Positions 18,986-30,200 of a stretch of 64,000 bases of DNA are shown here, piece by piece. Positions within the stretch are counted from its first letter, which is position 1. Each line of letters begins with the position of its first letter. This DNA is from Manis javanica (taxonomy: Eukaryota; Chordata; Mammalia; Pholidota; Manidae), in the NCBI RefSeq assembly GCF_040802235.1, contig NC_133166.1:116574991-116638990 (forward strand). The letters run 5' to 3'. Under the pieces are notes generated by a model. That model was not told the DNA's origin. It was given only the letters and a program-made list of their open reading frames with translations, and searched no databases. A program made the translations under genes and the position numbers.

Positions 18986-19209
18986 TCTCCCTCTGGTGAC
19001 CCTATGCAGCTGACAAGCATCTGGCTCCCCTACAGCACTGTAGGGGGACACATTGCCCTATCTTCAGATCCCTGCACCCCCGTATCCTCTGTGGAGGCCC
19101 AGCTCAGACTCCCCTGCCATGAATCTGCAGGAGCTGCCCCATTCCTCTTCCTGGGCTCTGTGGGCCTCTCCCACTGCCCCTTATCTCGTTCCATCCAGGG
19201 TTGAGAGCT

Positions 19210-19325
19210 CTGCCTGCTTATCTAATTCCAGGGCTGGTCTCAGGCTCCTTGAGGGCAAAGTCCATGACTCACTCATCCTTCTTGGACACCCACCTCCTCA
19301 GCACAGTATTCAAGATCACTGGCTG
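19210..19325 (+). repeat. L2 LINE 3' end
   Basis: CAGGCTCCTTGAGGGCAAAG then TCCATGACTCACTCATCC, followed by CAGCACAGTATTC, is the L2 terminal text. A second L2 3' piece at about 19680-19795 ends with GGCACAGAGTAGGTGCTTAA. Confidence 0.7.
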
Positions 19326-20322
19326 AACAGTACAGAGCTAAACTCTGACCCTCTAGGGGCTGTCAGGACCTAGGGCCAGAGCACTGGCTTAGGGTGGAAG
19401 GTGATGGCTTCTCCAGAGCTTCTGATGGCTCTTGGAGACCAGGTCCCAACTCCTGAGTGAGGTAGACCCACCTCTCTCCAACTGGCACCTTGATCTCCAC
19501 TGACATGTAGGCTTTTTCCACAGGCTCTGGGCCTGTGTGCATCTTGCCTAGTCTGGAAACTGCTGTCACTCCTCCCAAGCCTCCAGGACACCTGCCTGGT
19601 TGCCCTGGTCCCCCACTCACTGGCTCCCAGGATGCTCTGTGGCCTTTCTTAGGCACCCATCACACATCTTAAATACACTCCATCACCAATGCCTGGCTGT
19701 TTCTCCCCGGCCTGTGAACCACTGACTTTTTGCTTCCTGTAGCCTCGGGGACTGGCACAGAGTAGGTGCTTAATAACACATGCTGAAGGACTGACCGTAC
19801 GCGAGAAGGTGTTCATGGGGAGAGAGACATCAGACGTTTGGAGGCCCTCAGTCATTGCCCACCATCATCTTCATCACCGTCATCTTTACAGAACACAATG
19901 CCGACTGAAGAGGTGTCCTGAGAATGTGTGCAAATTAACCATTTTCCAATCTCGGAGAAAGGTGGGTGGCGGGAAGAGGATCAGTGTTGGGCAGCCGTGA
20001 TAGGGAAAGTCTCCCTGAAGGAGCTGAATTTGAATTAAGCTTTCGCAGAGGTGAAGCTCAGTGACAGGTCGTGAGCACAGGAGAAGGAAGGAATAACAAG
20101 GACAAATGCACGGAAAGGGGACGAGGCCTGGGGCAGGTGGGCTGTTCCCTCCCGCCTCGTAGCGTCCTCTTCTGCAAGTCTTGCTCCCTGTGGCCACCAC
20201 CAGGGGGCGCGCCAGACCGCATTCCTCCGAGCTGGGCGAGGCCTCTCCCCACCGACTCCTTCCCAGCCTGCGGGGATGTCCGCACTCTACAGCGTCCACC
20301 TGGCACAAAGCGGGGTTCCTGA

Positions 20323-20800
20323 TGGGACTTTTACAGCTGTTATGTGTGTATAAAACATAAATGTACAGTGAATACTTGTATAATTATGAGACCCTGTGTA
20401 ACTATTACTCAAGAAAGAAAATCTCTGTGCTGCAGAACCCCAGACAAAATACGTTCTTCCAGGTGACCCCTCGCGACCTTCATAGTAACCACTTCTTGCC
20501 TTTCTCTCTGCAGTTCCCCACCCATGCATGCAGCCCAAAACAGGGTGTGATCATTTTGCCTGGGTTTGTTACATGTTTATTATATAAATGAATTCTGCTG
20601 CCTGTCTGGCTGTCAACATGTGCTTGCTGGAGCTGTAGTTTGTCCACGTTCATTCACTGTCGTATGCTATTCCACTGTACAATAGAATACAGTTGATCTA
20701 TCCATTTTACTATAAATGGACTTTGGTACCACCAGGTCATGCAAATATAATATTAGATCAGGCCACGTGGTGCCTGAAGGGAGGAGTACCTCCTTATAGG
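20323..20800 (-). repeat. L1 3' region fragment (reverse)
   Basis: AGCTGTAGTTTGTCCACGTT, CTATTCCACTGTACAATAGA and CTATCCATTTTACTATAAATGG match the reverse complement of the L1M 3' UTR ('ctgtagttcattcattttcactgctgtatagtattccattgtat'). Confidence 0.65.
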
Positions 20801-20814
20801 CGTTTTTGTTTCTG

Positions 20815-21345
20815 TTTTTGACAATTACAAAACCTCCAAAAAAGCTGCAAAAATGATACATAGACCACCCAGATACCCTTCACTTAGATTCAGCAAGTTA
20901 ACATCTTGCCTCATTTGCTCTCCCTCCCTTCCTGCCTCTGTCTCACATGCACACACACACACACACATTTTCTCTGAACCATTTGAGAGTAAGTTACAAA
21001 GGTCATGAGCCTTCACCCTTAAATATTTCAACATGTACCGCCTAATGACATCCGTTTGCTTTCACAAGCACAGTAGTTACCAACGTAGGCATGGCAACAG
21101 TGATGCAATGCCATGATCTACCGGCCGACCGCCCTCAGAGGACCGTCCCAGCAAGGCCGGACCAGGCCTCGCGTTGGGTTGTCATGTCTCTTCTGTCGGC
21201 TTTCACCTGGAACTGTCCTCAGTCTTGCTTTGTTTTCCAAGACCTTAACATTCTTAAAGAGTTCAGGAGAAATGTTTTGTAGAATGTCCCTAGTTTTTTT
21301 CCCATTCCCACCCGCCTGCCATTTAAGAAAATCAAGTATGTGTAT
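20815..21345 (-). repeat. L1 3' region fragment (reverse), second block
   Basis: GAGAGTAAGTTACAAAGGTCATG, TTGTCATGTCTCTTCTGTCGGC, CTGGAACTGTCCTCAGTC and TTTTGTAGAATGTCCCTAG are typical of a reverse L1 3' UTR. A (CA)n run lies at 20950-20967. Confidence 0.65.
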
Positions 21346-21439
21346 TATATAAAATTTGGATACTATAGAAAAGTAAACAATTGGTCTAGTTTCTCTGATG
21401 CAAGGCTGGCCCTATAGTCAATTTCTGTAATCACTTGAG

Positions 21440-21560
21440 TTAACTGAGTTTGGTGTTCTGTGCCTTGTGTACATGAACTCATTTAATCCTGGGAGGCAGC
21501 TGTTTTCTTAGCCTGTTTTACAGCCGGCAGTCCTGGAGACCTTGAGTATCGCTAAAGATG
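21440..21560 (-). repeat. MIR SINE remnant (reverse)
   Basis: ACATGAACTCATTTAATCCTGGGAGGCAGCTG followed by CCTGTTTTACAGC. A (GT)n run of about 18 nt follows at 21640-21657. Confidence 0.6.
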
Positions 21561-21827
21561 GCACAGACAGTAGGACTTAACCTGACCATGCGCTTGGCCC
21601 TTGCGCTATACGGCCTCTTGATAGTGATAGTGGCTGGTAGTGTGTGTGTGTGTGTGTACTAGGGCAACGTGTGCATCACGTTGTACTCAGTTTTGAAATT
21701 TGCTTTCCCAGTTGCCGGTACGCCAGGTTCACTTTAGTTTCTTCCATTTTCTCCTCGTCATCTGCGGAACAGCTGCCAGGTGTTGCCAACCAAATAAATC
21801 ACTGATCAGCAGAAAGACATACCCACT

Positions 21828-22440
21828 GCTGTAGGAGTCTTGTGTTGCCATGCAACCCTATGACTACAAACTTAGTGGCCTCAAACAACCACCATTTACC
21901 AGCTCACATCTTTATAGGTCAGAAGTCCAGAGTCTCGAATGCTGAAATCGGATGCTGGCCAGGCTGAGCTCTGGTCTGGAGGCTCCAGGGGAGGAATCTG
22001 CTTCCACTTGGCTCCTTCTTTTGATTGGCAGGAATTGGCAGAATTCCGGTCCTTGAAGCTGTAGGACTGAAATCCCCAGTTCCTTGCTGGTTGTCAGCTG
22101 GGGGCCACTCTGAGCTTTTAGAGGCTGCCCACATTCCTTTCCCCGTGGCTTCCTCCATCTTCCAGCCAACAGTGGCACACTCAATGCTTCTTGTGCTTTG
22201 AATCTCTTCACTTCCTTCCTCTGCCACCAGCTGGGAAAAAAAAACCTCTGCTTTTCAAGAGCTTGTGTGATTAGGTCAGGTCACTTGGCTAGTGTCCACT
22301 CTGAAGTCAGCTGTGCTGTGGAACACGACCTGTCACAGGAATACACACACCGTATTTACAGTCCCAGGCATTCCACCAGGTGGGTGCACCAGGGTGGGGA
22401 TCTCGGGGACATCTTAGAATTCTGCCTACCACGATTACCA
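21828..22440 (-). repeat. MaLR (MLT1-like) solo LTR, reverse
   Basis: CTACAAACTTAGTGGCCTCAAACAACCACCATTTA, CTCACATCTTTATAGGTCAGAAG, TTAGAGGCTGCCCACATTCC and GAATTCTGCCTACCA correspond to an ERVL-MaLR LTR read backwards. It is an old non-coding relic: no gag, pol or env text next to it. Subfamily uncertain. Confidence 0.6.
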
Positions 22441-23949
22441 AAGGGCAAGAGGGGTGTTTCAGGGTAAGGGCTTGGAACCACGGGTCAAGAGGCCAGGTTG
22501 CATGAGCAGGTGTTGGAGGCTTGGCCCAGCTCTGGGAAGGGACCCGTTGTATCCCTGCCCTTGGAGAAGCCCCACCATGTACGGCTAGGAGCGAGCAGGG
22601 AGCTGGGACAGATGTGGGCCCAGTCATCTCCCTGGATCCAGCCCTTTTCCAGATGACCAGTCCCTGTTGCCTGTACTTCAGGGCAGGATGAAGAAGACAC
22701 GTTAGAGGAATGGTCCAGCTGGGCCAAAATGGAAGTAAGAGACTGACAGTTGGCCGAGTAGGTGGGTGGGAGCAGCTGCTCAGAGGCACTCACATGGAGG
22801 CTGACTGGAGAGAGGAAGATGGAGAAGTAGGTCAGTGGAGGGGACAGAAGGTGGCTGTGGGCACAATGTCTGACCCCTGCTGAGGTATGGGTGTGAGGGC
22901 CTGGACTCATTGAACGTGGCCCGGGTTCCGTGTCCTGGTGGCCAGGTGCGACACACTGGGCTGTGACTGTGGTCACCAGGACAGTAACACCCCCATGCCT
23001 CGTGTGTACTGTCAGTCTGCTAAGACTGCAGCGACATCGGGGTTACACCCACCATTATCATCAGTGTAGACCAGGATAGTGCCTGGGCACCCCAGGGGAT
23101 TTAAGGGAAACACTGCACCCTGTGATCAGCTGCAGCTCCTGCCTCAGCATCCCCTACAAGATGGGGCCCGAGGATGGCTTCCTCCAGCTCAGCAATAGAG
23201 TTTCTCTCCAAACCACCCAGAGGCGTCTGTGCTCTGCTCTGCAGAGTACCGTGAGGTCATGGGTACATAGCACCCTGGGAAACATGCAAACAGGGGCCCC
23301 AGCTGCAGGGTGAGAGCTGCTGCTTCAGGGCACATTCACCCCAGCTCTTGAGACCCTCTTCCTCTGCTTTGCCACCAGCCCAGCTTTGCAACTTTGAGGC
23401 CTGAGTGTGGAAAGAGCATAGTGTGAAGACACCAAAGGCCCAGCTTCTCATTCAGCCTTGGCGACTGTTCAAGCTAAGCTCTCGGCATTCCTGGGCCTCA
23501 GGCGTTTTCTCGCGGGGATTTGAAGGTAGAGATCCCAAGCACTGACACGGCTGTTTCCAAGCCCGGCCATGTTCCAGAGGCCGGACACCTACAGAGGCCG
23601 CTGGAGCCCAGCCACCCTCCCCAGAACCCTGGCTCCCAGGCCGTGTCCACTGACGTGCCTCTTAGGGGGCAGGGTTGTGGAGTATGCCCTTCTGTCCCAT
23701 GCCAGAGACCCTGGCCTGAGGAGGCACTTCCCCATTTCTTTACCTTATTTTGGCAAAACTCATCTGCTGGCTGAACCCATTCCTCATGACTGCAGGAAAA
23801 GCAGGGCCACGTATCAGTACTTCCTCGGTGGAAAGAAGGAACGGCTCCTCATCCCAGGGACAAACCCACGTGTTTTTTACTTTTTCCCAGCCTAACTTTT
23901 CTGCCATATTTGGAGAAAAACTCCATTTTTCTTTTCCTTCCCCCACTTT

Positions 23950-24065
23950 TTTCCATTTAATTGAGGCACACATAATAAAATGAACAGATCTTTGTGTACA
24001 GCTTGATGAATTTCCTTTTTTGTAAAGTTGGTTTTAGGAGCCTTGTGTCTATACACTTCTCTAGA
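23950..24065 (-). repeat. L1 3' fragment (reverse)
   Basis: ATTTAATTGAGGCACACATAATAAAATGAACAGATC and GTGTACAGCTTGATGAATTT resemble the reverse L1M 3' UTR ('attgaggtacaatttacatacaataaaatgcaccc...'). Confidence 0.5.
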
Positions 24066-26099
24066 CCAGGCCATTAGGGGACTGAGAAGACTGCTTTTAG
24101 GGAAGGCAGGTGACCCCCTTTCTGCTAGCTGAGGGCAGTCTCTCAGGAGTCCTCAAGGCACCGTAAGGCCAGATTTTGCAGGCATGTTTTTGAATCTGAA
24201 AGAAGAAAACACTGGGGGTACGAGATGAGCAGTATTTCTGAGATAAAGGAAAATATTTGAAGCCACCCTCGATCTTTTGTTGGGACCCAGGCAAAGACAG
24301 AAAGTGAAGCAGGAGAAACCAAAAGTGAAATCGTTCACTCACATTGTGTGAAACTTGTCCACTACACATAAACTACCTTACTCAAAAAACAAGAAGGAAA
24401 GAAAATTAGGACATTTCTCACAGTCTGGGGCATTACTACATGAGGAAGCTGCCCAGAGCTGGGTACTAACTCGGTGAAAATGGGGAAACTAATTTTCGCC
24501 TGCTTGAGCCTCATGAGAGAGATCCCTTCTTCCAGTTCTTTGAGCTCTTTGGAGAAAGTCGTGCATAACAAACAGGGGGTGGGTTTCATTTATAAATAAC
24601 CCAGGAACATTTTGTTGTTTTCAGTGTTACAGGGCTGGCTTTTCCCAGCATGCAGGACTCTGGGGAGATGGGAAAACCATGGTGGGTCAATGTGAGTGCT
24701 GCTGGGGAGGGGCCTCACCAAAGCCTCATTCAGGCCCCTGAACAGCCACCCTTTCAGGATGTCCAGCTCTGGGCCCTTCCCTGGAACAGCCCAGGGGCTT
24801 TATCTCCGGGGTGGGCCCCTCAAAACTCCATGTAGAAGACAGGTCCTTTGGCTTCTAAGCCTCGCCCAGGAAATCGGGACTGGGCCTGCCGCCGGAGGCC
24901 CCTGGTCACTAGCTGGCACATAGCCTCTGGTGGCAGCCCCGCCTAAGAATCTCAGTATCCTCTTTTGAGAATGCCAAAAAAAATCTCATAGCTTCTGTGT
25001 TTTTACGGCGATAGATGAAAAGAATGCTAATGAAATCCCAAATAAAAGCAGTAAGTCAGGGACCTAAGATTGCAGGCAGGCTCTCCAGCGATTAGATGGG
25101 GAGAGGGCAAGACAAGCCGTGTTGCATCATCCATTCCCTCAGAAGGCACCGAGGCCTGATCCCACTTGGATGGGCCATCACACCTCCCATCTTGCCCTCT
25201 GACCTCACTTGCCTCAGCTCCCCGAAGTCTGCTTGTTCTCAGCTTTGAGTTCCTGCCTCTGTGCTCTTGGCCTGCTAGCCTGTTTCCTTCCCTGATGTAG
25301 GTACCCAGCCCACCCAGGCTCCCACATTGCTCAGAAGCCAGGAAGTTGGACATGAGGCCTTCAACTGCTCAGGTGCATTTTAGATCTGCCCAGGAGTCCC
25401 CCAGGGAGCCCCTCCTGCACTTTGGTGCCCTGGTACTGGTTACATAACAATCACAGTCCCCAAAGCTCTGACATCACTGAAGATTCTCATCAGCCTGGAC
25501 AGCCAAGGGGGCCTGTGTGAGGCCGAGAATGATGGAAGGGGAATGAGCCTAATGGAACAGCCAGGCACTGGTAAGGGGGTGCCAGAGGTCAGAGTTAGAT
25601 GGTAACTGGTGGTGACCCTGAGAGGAAAGTGGAAGTATTTGGGTATTTAAATTCCCCCTAAGTTCCCACAAGATTTCACTGTTGCCCCATATTTCCTCTC
25701 CTCCCCACGTAGGGAATTTCCGATTTCACTTCTTCAAAACCGATGGACCAGAGGGCCTCAACTTCCTCTTTACCCTCCACTGATGCAGCCGCCTTAGCGA
25801 GGCCGGCACTTCTACCCCACGGGGCATATGTCTTGGGTGTCCTGCACTGCTTGTGTCCGTTTCCCGATTCCCAGCCCCGCTGGCCTGCGGGGCGCTCAGG
25901 CCCCCTGCTGTGGTCAGACTTTCCCCGTGAGCCTCCCTCTCCCCGCTCATTTTTCTTTCCGGGTCACCACGCGGCCTTGGATGTTCTACTCCCGCAGTTC
26001 CTCTACTACCTCGTTCCTGTCTCTTCCTCTCCCAAAGCAGATAAAGAAGAGGGGGTGAGAGGAAGCGTCAGGGAAACAGGGGCGAGAGGAGGAGGCAAG

Positions 26100-27200
26100 G
26101 AAGGGCAGTGAGGAAAGGAGGCGCGCGGCCCGGGGTCCTCCGATGCCTCGGGATTCTGAGCCGGTGGGAGGAGAACCGTTCGTGGGGCGCCGCGGGTGCG
26201 GCTCGTAGTCACGGAGCTGCGGTGTCTAACTGGACAGCTCGCGTGTGCGGGAAAGCGCGCCAGCCTCCCGCTTCCCCCCTTCCCACCGCCAGCATTTGGC
26301 ACAAGCAGCCCCCTGCGCGTGGGGCGAAACCAGTGTGGTTGCCACGGCACCCGGTCAGGGGCGGGGAGCGGAGCTAGCGGAGCTCGCGAGATTTGGAACC
26401 TGCCAATGGGAGGCGGGGGAGGGGAGGACGTGGCGGGGAGCTCGCGGGCGGGGCACCCCTCCCCCTCCCAGTTCCCCGCGCCGGCGCGCGCGCCCGAACA
26501 CGGTGCCCGGCCTTATAAAGGGCGCACCGGGAAGCGCGCGCTCCACTCCGCCAGGGCGCTCCGCGGGCCGAGCAGGGCGCCTGCGCAGTGCGGGCCGCTC
26601 CCCGCCCCCTGCTCCCACCGCCCCTCTGCCGGCAGGCCGAGCCTGGTCCTAGCCGCTCTGCTCTGCCGCAGCCAGCCCGGTCTCCCGCAGAATGTTCAGC
26701 TGGGTCAGCAAGGATGCCCGCCGCAAGAAGGAGCCGGAGCTCTTCCAGACGGTGGCCGAGGGGCTGCGGCAGCTGTACGCGCAGAAGCTACTGCCCCTGG
26801 AGGAGCACTACCGCTTCCACGAGTTCCATTCGCCCGCGCTGGAGGACGCCGACTTCGACAACAAGCCCATGGTGCTCCTGGTGGGCCAGTACAGCACGGG
26901 CAAGACCACCTTCATCCGGCATCTGATCGAGCAGGACTTCCCAGGGATGCGCATCGGGCCCGAGCCCACCACCGACTCCTTCATCGCGGTCATGCACGGC
27001 CCCACTGAGGGCGTGGTGCCAGGCAACGCGCTCGTCGTCGACCCGCGGCGCCCCTTCCGCAAGCTCAACGCCTTCGGCAACGCTTTCCTCAACAGGTACT
27101 TGCCCCTTGACCCGGGGGGCGGAGGGCGCCCTCAGTCTTACAGTTGGGTCCTGACCCTGCCGCGCCGCCTCCCCCGCCGTCCTTTGTCTCCGAGGCCCAA
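26100..27200 (+). promoter_or_regulatory. EHD1: EHD1 CpG-island promoter and first exon region
   Basis: CpG-dense sequence surrounds the first exon. A CCAAT box (26403-26407), a GC box GGGCGGGGC (26446-26454) and a TATA box TATAAA (26514-26519) are in the usual order on the + strand. Transcription would start near 26545. An NRF1-like TGCGCAGTGCG lies at 26582-26592. The combination of TATA and CpG island is uncommon but not rare. Confidence 0.8.
26514..26519 (+). promoter_or_regulatory. EHD1: EHD1 TATA box
   Basis: CCTTATAAAGGGCGC lies about 175 nt before the EHD1 start codon inside the CpG island. Inferred start of transcription at about 26545, giving a 5' UTR of about 150 nt with no upstream ATG. 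Confidence 0.7.
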
Positions 27201-30200
27201 GCGAGACCCCCACGACCACTCCCTGGGATAGGGTCCCGTGCCGCTTCCCGCAGAAAACCCACCCGGAGTCTGGGAGTGGGCAGTCGTTGGCTCCCCCGGC
27301 TTCTGTTATCCCCAGAATTTTCCAGGTTATCAGTTAAACTCCCAAATCCTCCCGCAAATTCCAGCCCCACATCCGTCAGAACCGGGGCCACGTTAGGAAG
27401 GTGCGATCCCTATTTCCACGTCCTTCGCCGGACTGGACGCACCTAACTCATTCAGACCAGTCCCTCCTCCCTCCCTCCCCTCAAGGGTCTGTTTCTTAAG
27501 TGCCCTGGAAAAATACTGTGAAACTTTTAGCCATTCCCTTTGCTGCTGTGGTGTTCTGTGCCTCCCCTGGGACTGGTGGTTTTGTGTTGGAGGGACACGG
27601 AGGATCTGCTGTGGCCTGCTGAGTTTGGGGCAGCCCAAGGGGGACACCAGACAGTTGGGGTGTGAGTACTTCTCCCAGGGGCAGCTCTAATGTGTCTGTG
27701 CTGCTTTAGGGGTTTCAAGAAGCAGCCTCCGCCGTGGTACGCGGAGCCCTGAAATGAGATTCAGACTCTGAGTCTGTCTTGTAGACTTTCTAGGAGGTTC
27801 CTCAACCTATTTGGGGCCTTAGTTTCCCCAGTTAAATGGGTGAAACCTGCCTCCTTATGATGTGTGTGTAATCCTCCAAGATTCTAACTCTTACGATAAC
27901 CACAAACAAAACACTTTAAGGAGTGCAACGGCTAAGCTCACTCTTAAAAGAACCCAAAAGCATTAGTGGTTCTGAAATCCTTCCCTCAACCCCTACTCCC
28001 ATGGGACATACCAGTGCACATCAACGATCTGCCCTCTCTCTCATCCCTCACCCCTACCTCTCCCATTCAGGGAGTGACTCCACATGCCTTTAGAAACCTA
28101 AGTCCGGGGAGAGCCTAGGAAGGAATTCTTGACTCTTGTCTTCCAGGCCTCCACCCTGCATGATCACATTCCTTTCCAGACACTGTCCACCCACCACAGG
28201 GTGGACCAGCCTGCCCCCACCCCAAGGCTGTGGCCAGGCCTACCCCTGTGCACAGAGCTGATCTTTAACAGAGAAGACGGGCATCCTTCTCAGTCTTTTT
28301 GCCCCTTTCAGGCGTTTGAGCTTGTCCTCTGTGTTCATGTGTCAGGGCCAGAGTTGAGCAAAGCCTTGGGATGGAGGTTGGGGGAACTCCTGAAGAGGCG
28401 TGGCCTTCTTGGTCTTGAGCCATCCTCCGGAGAACACTAGTGTTTTAGAATTATTGTGCCTGCAGATAAGTCATTGGCTCAGACTATTGGCTGGTGGGTG
28501 CCGTGTGATCTAGTGGAAAGTTTGGATGCTGGAAATTCCAAGCATCATTAGGCCTCTGCTTTCACCCAGAACCTTGGGAAGCTGGAAGGAAGGGCAGCTA
28601 CCCCAGTCTCTGCTCTCCTCAGTTCACCACTTGGGATCGTGAGCAGACGAGCAGAAATGGGCTTCTGACCTGATTTCTGAATTTGGAGACCTAAAGTTTC
28701 AGAGCTGGAAGGGATCTTAGACATGTAGGCAACCTCCCACCCTCCACCCCATTGGTCCAAGAAACCCGCAGCTGATTTATTACAAGTTAACTTATTACAG
28801 GCTGACTTACTACAAGTTAATACAGCGCTTACTGTCTGGCCTTTGTGCAGCCAGTTACCACCTACTGCTGCTTCTACCCAAAAGAAAAGAGCAGTTCAGG
28901 AGTGCTGGGTCCCAGACAGGCAGTCTGATGATGATGGTGCCCACAGGATCCAAGACCCACACTTCTGTTTCCTTGCTGCCAGCACCTCACATCCAGAGGG
29001 TTCCTGATCTAAAATGACTTTGCCGAAAGAGGCCTCCTCAGCCAAGGGGGGGTGGGGCCTGGTTTGTTGCAGCGGAGGCCCCAAGCTGTGTCAGCCTGTA
29101 CAGTACACTAAGTGCTACCCAGCTAGCCAGGGCACACAAAGGGGTCTCTTCTGTGGCCGGCACAGCCTCTCCCATCACTTTAAAGAGACCCATTGAGTCA
29201 TGAACTTGGCTTTCCGGCCTTTTCCTCCTAAGTGGCTGCTTAAGACTGAAATCAGATGGAGGAAACCAAGGCAGGGCACAGTCAGGGTGTCCTAAGAGCA
29301 TCCTGTGAAACTCATTGTGTAACTGGTCCTGCCTGCTTGTAGTGCGAGGTGAAATCTGCATCCTCGTCCTCGTTGGTGGGAAGTGAGATGGGATGCCTCT
29401 GTACTGCTGCTCCTTTCTTACTTTGTGCCACACTTCCTGGGCTTTGCAGAGCAACTTGTTTCTGAATCACACAGATCGTTCATCTACAAGCATTTTTAAG
29501 TATGTCACCTCTCAGAGCCTATTCTTCAGATCCATTTATTTTGGTCTCCTCTTCAGTGACTCCCCTTCTAGCAGGAGCCCTGGGTCTGGCATGCAGCTTA
29601 TTTACAGCATGCGTGCTCTGCTGCTGGCCCCTGCAAGGGTGAGGTCCAAGGTTTGTTCTCCCTGAGGGGAGTTTTGCTGTGTTGTGCTTGCAGGCAGCAC
29701 CTCTCACCGTGGCCAGTTGTCTCCAGCCTGTGGGCCACTAGAACTTGGGGGGAAGAAGGCTAAGGAGAAGCTGATAGCTAGGATTCCTCCCCACTGTTGG
29801 AAAGACAGCTTTAAAAGCCTGCATTCCACAGACAGCAGGTCAGCATTTGCTCTGCTCACAGTAACTTTTTTAGAGAAGCTTTTTTTCCCCTGTGCCCAGT
29901 TAAGAATCTCTGCCATTAGTTGGGACAGCCCCTTGCTGTTCTGGGCTGTTCTAAGGCCAGAGGAGACTTGGGCACACACAGCAAAGCCCGCACCGTGAGT
30001 TGCTCCCCTCTCTGTGGCTTCGCTTCTCCTTGGCCTGCTTCGACTTCCAGAGAATGGTGTCTGTACCTCCTGGCCCCACCAACCAGCCCGTGTGGTCCCC
30101 AGCTTTCACTGGCTGCCCACTGCCATCCCTTCACCCAAGCAGCCGGGTGAAAGAGGAGGGCGGGCCTGGCAACAGGAAGAAAGGCCCAGATGGTGTGTGG

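Larger units (their letters stand above)
17967..26100 (+). other. Spacer between mir-192 and EHD1, filled with old repeats
   Basis: About 8 kb without a supported gene. It holds L2, MIR, L1 and MaLR LTR pieces listed separately. Stretches not assigned to a repeat (about 22450-23900 and 24060-26050) show no exon-like ORF chain, no tRNA and no hairpin cluster that I recognise. Confidence 0.7.

Noticed and set aside
21828-22440. Retroviral coding remains near the MaLR LTR
   Set aside because: Only LTR-like text is present; no gag, protease, polymerase or envelope reading frame flanks it, so it is treated as a solo relic.
26196-27008. 270-codon open frame overlapping EHD1 exon 1 in another frame
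   Set aside because: It lies in the CpG island, has Ala/Arg/Pro-rich composition, and the EHD1 frame is unmistakable (P-loop, 534-residue fit).
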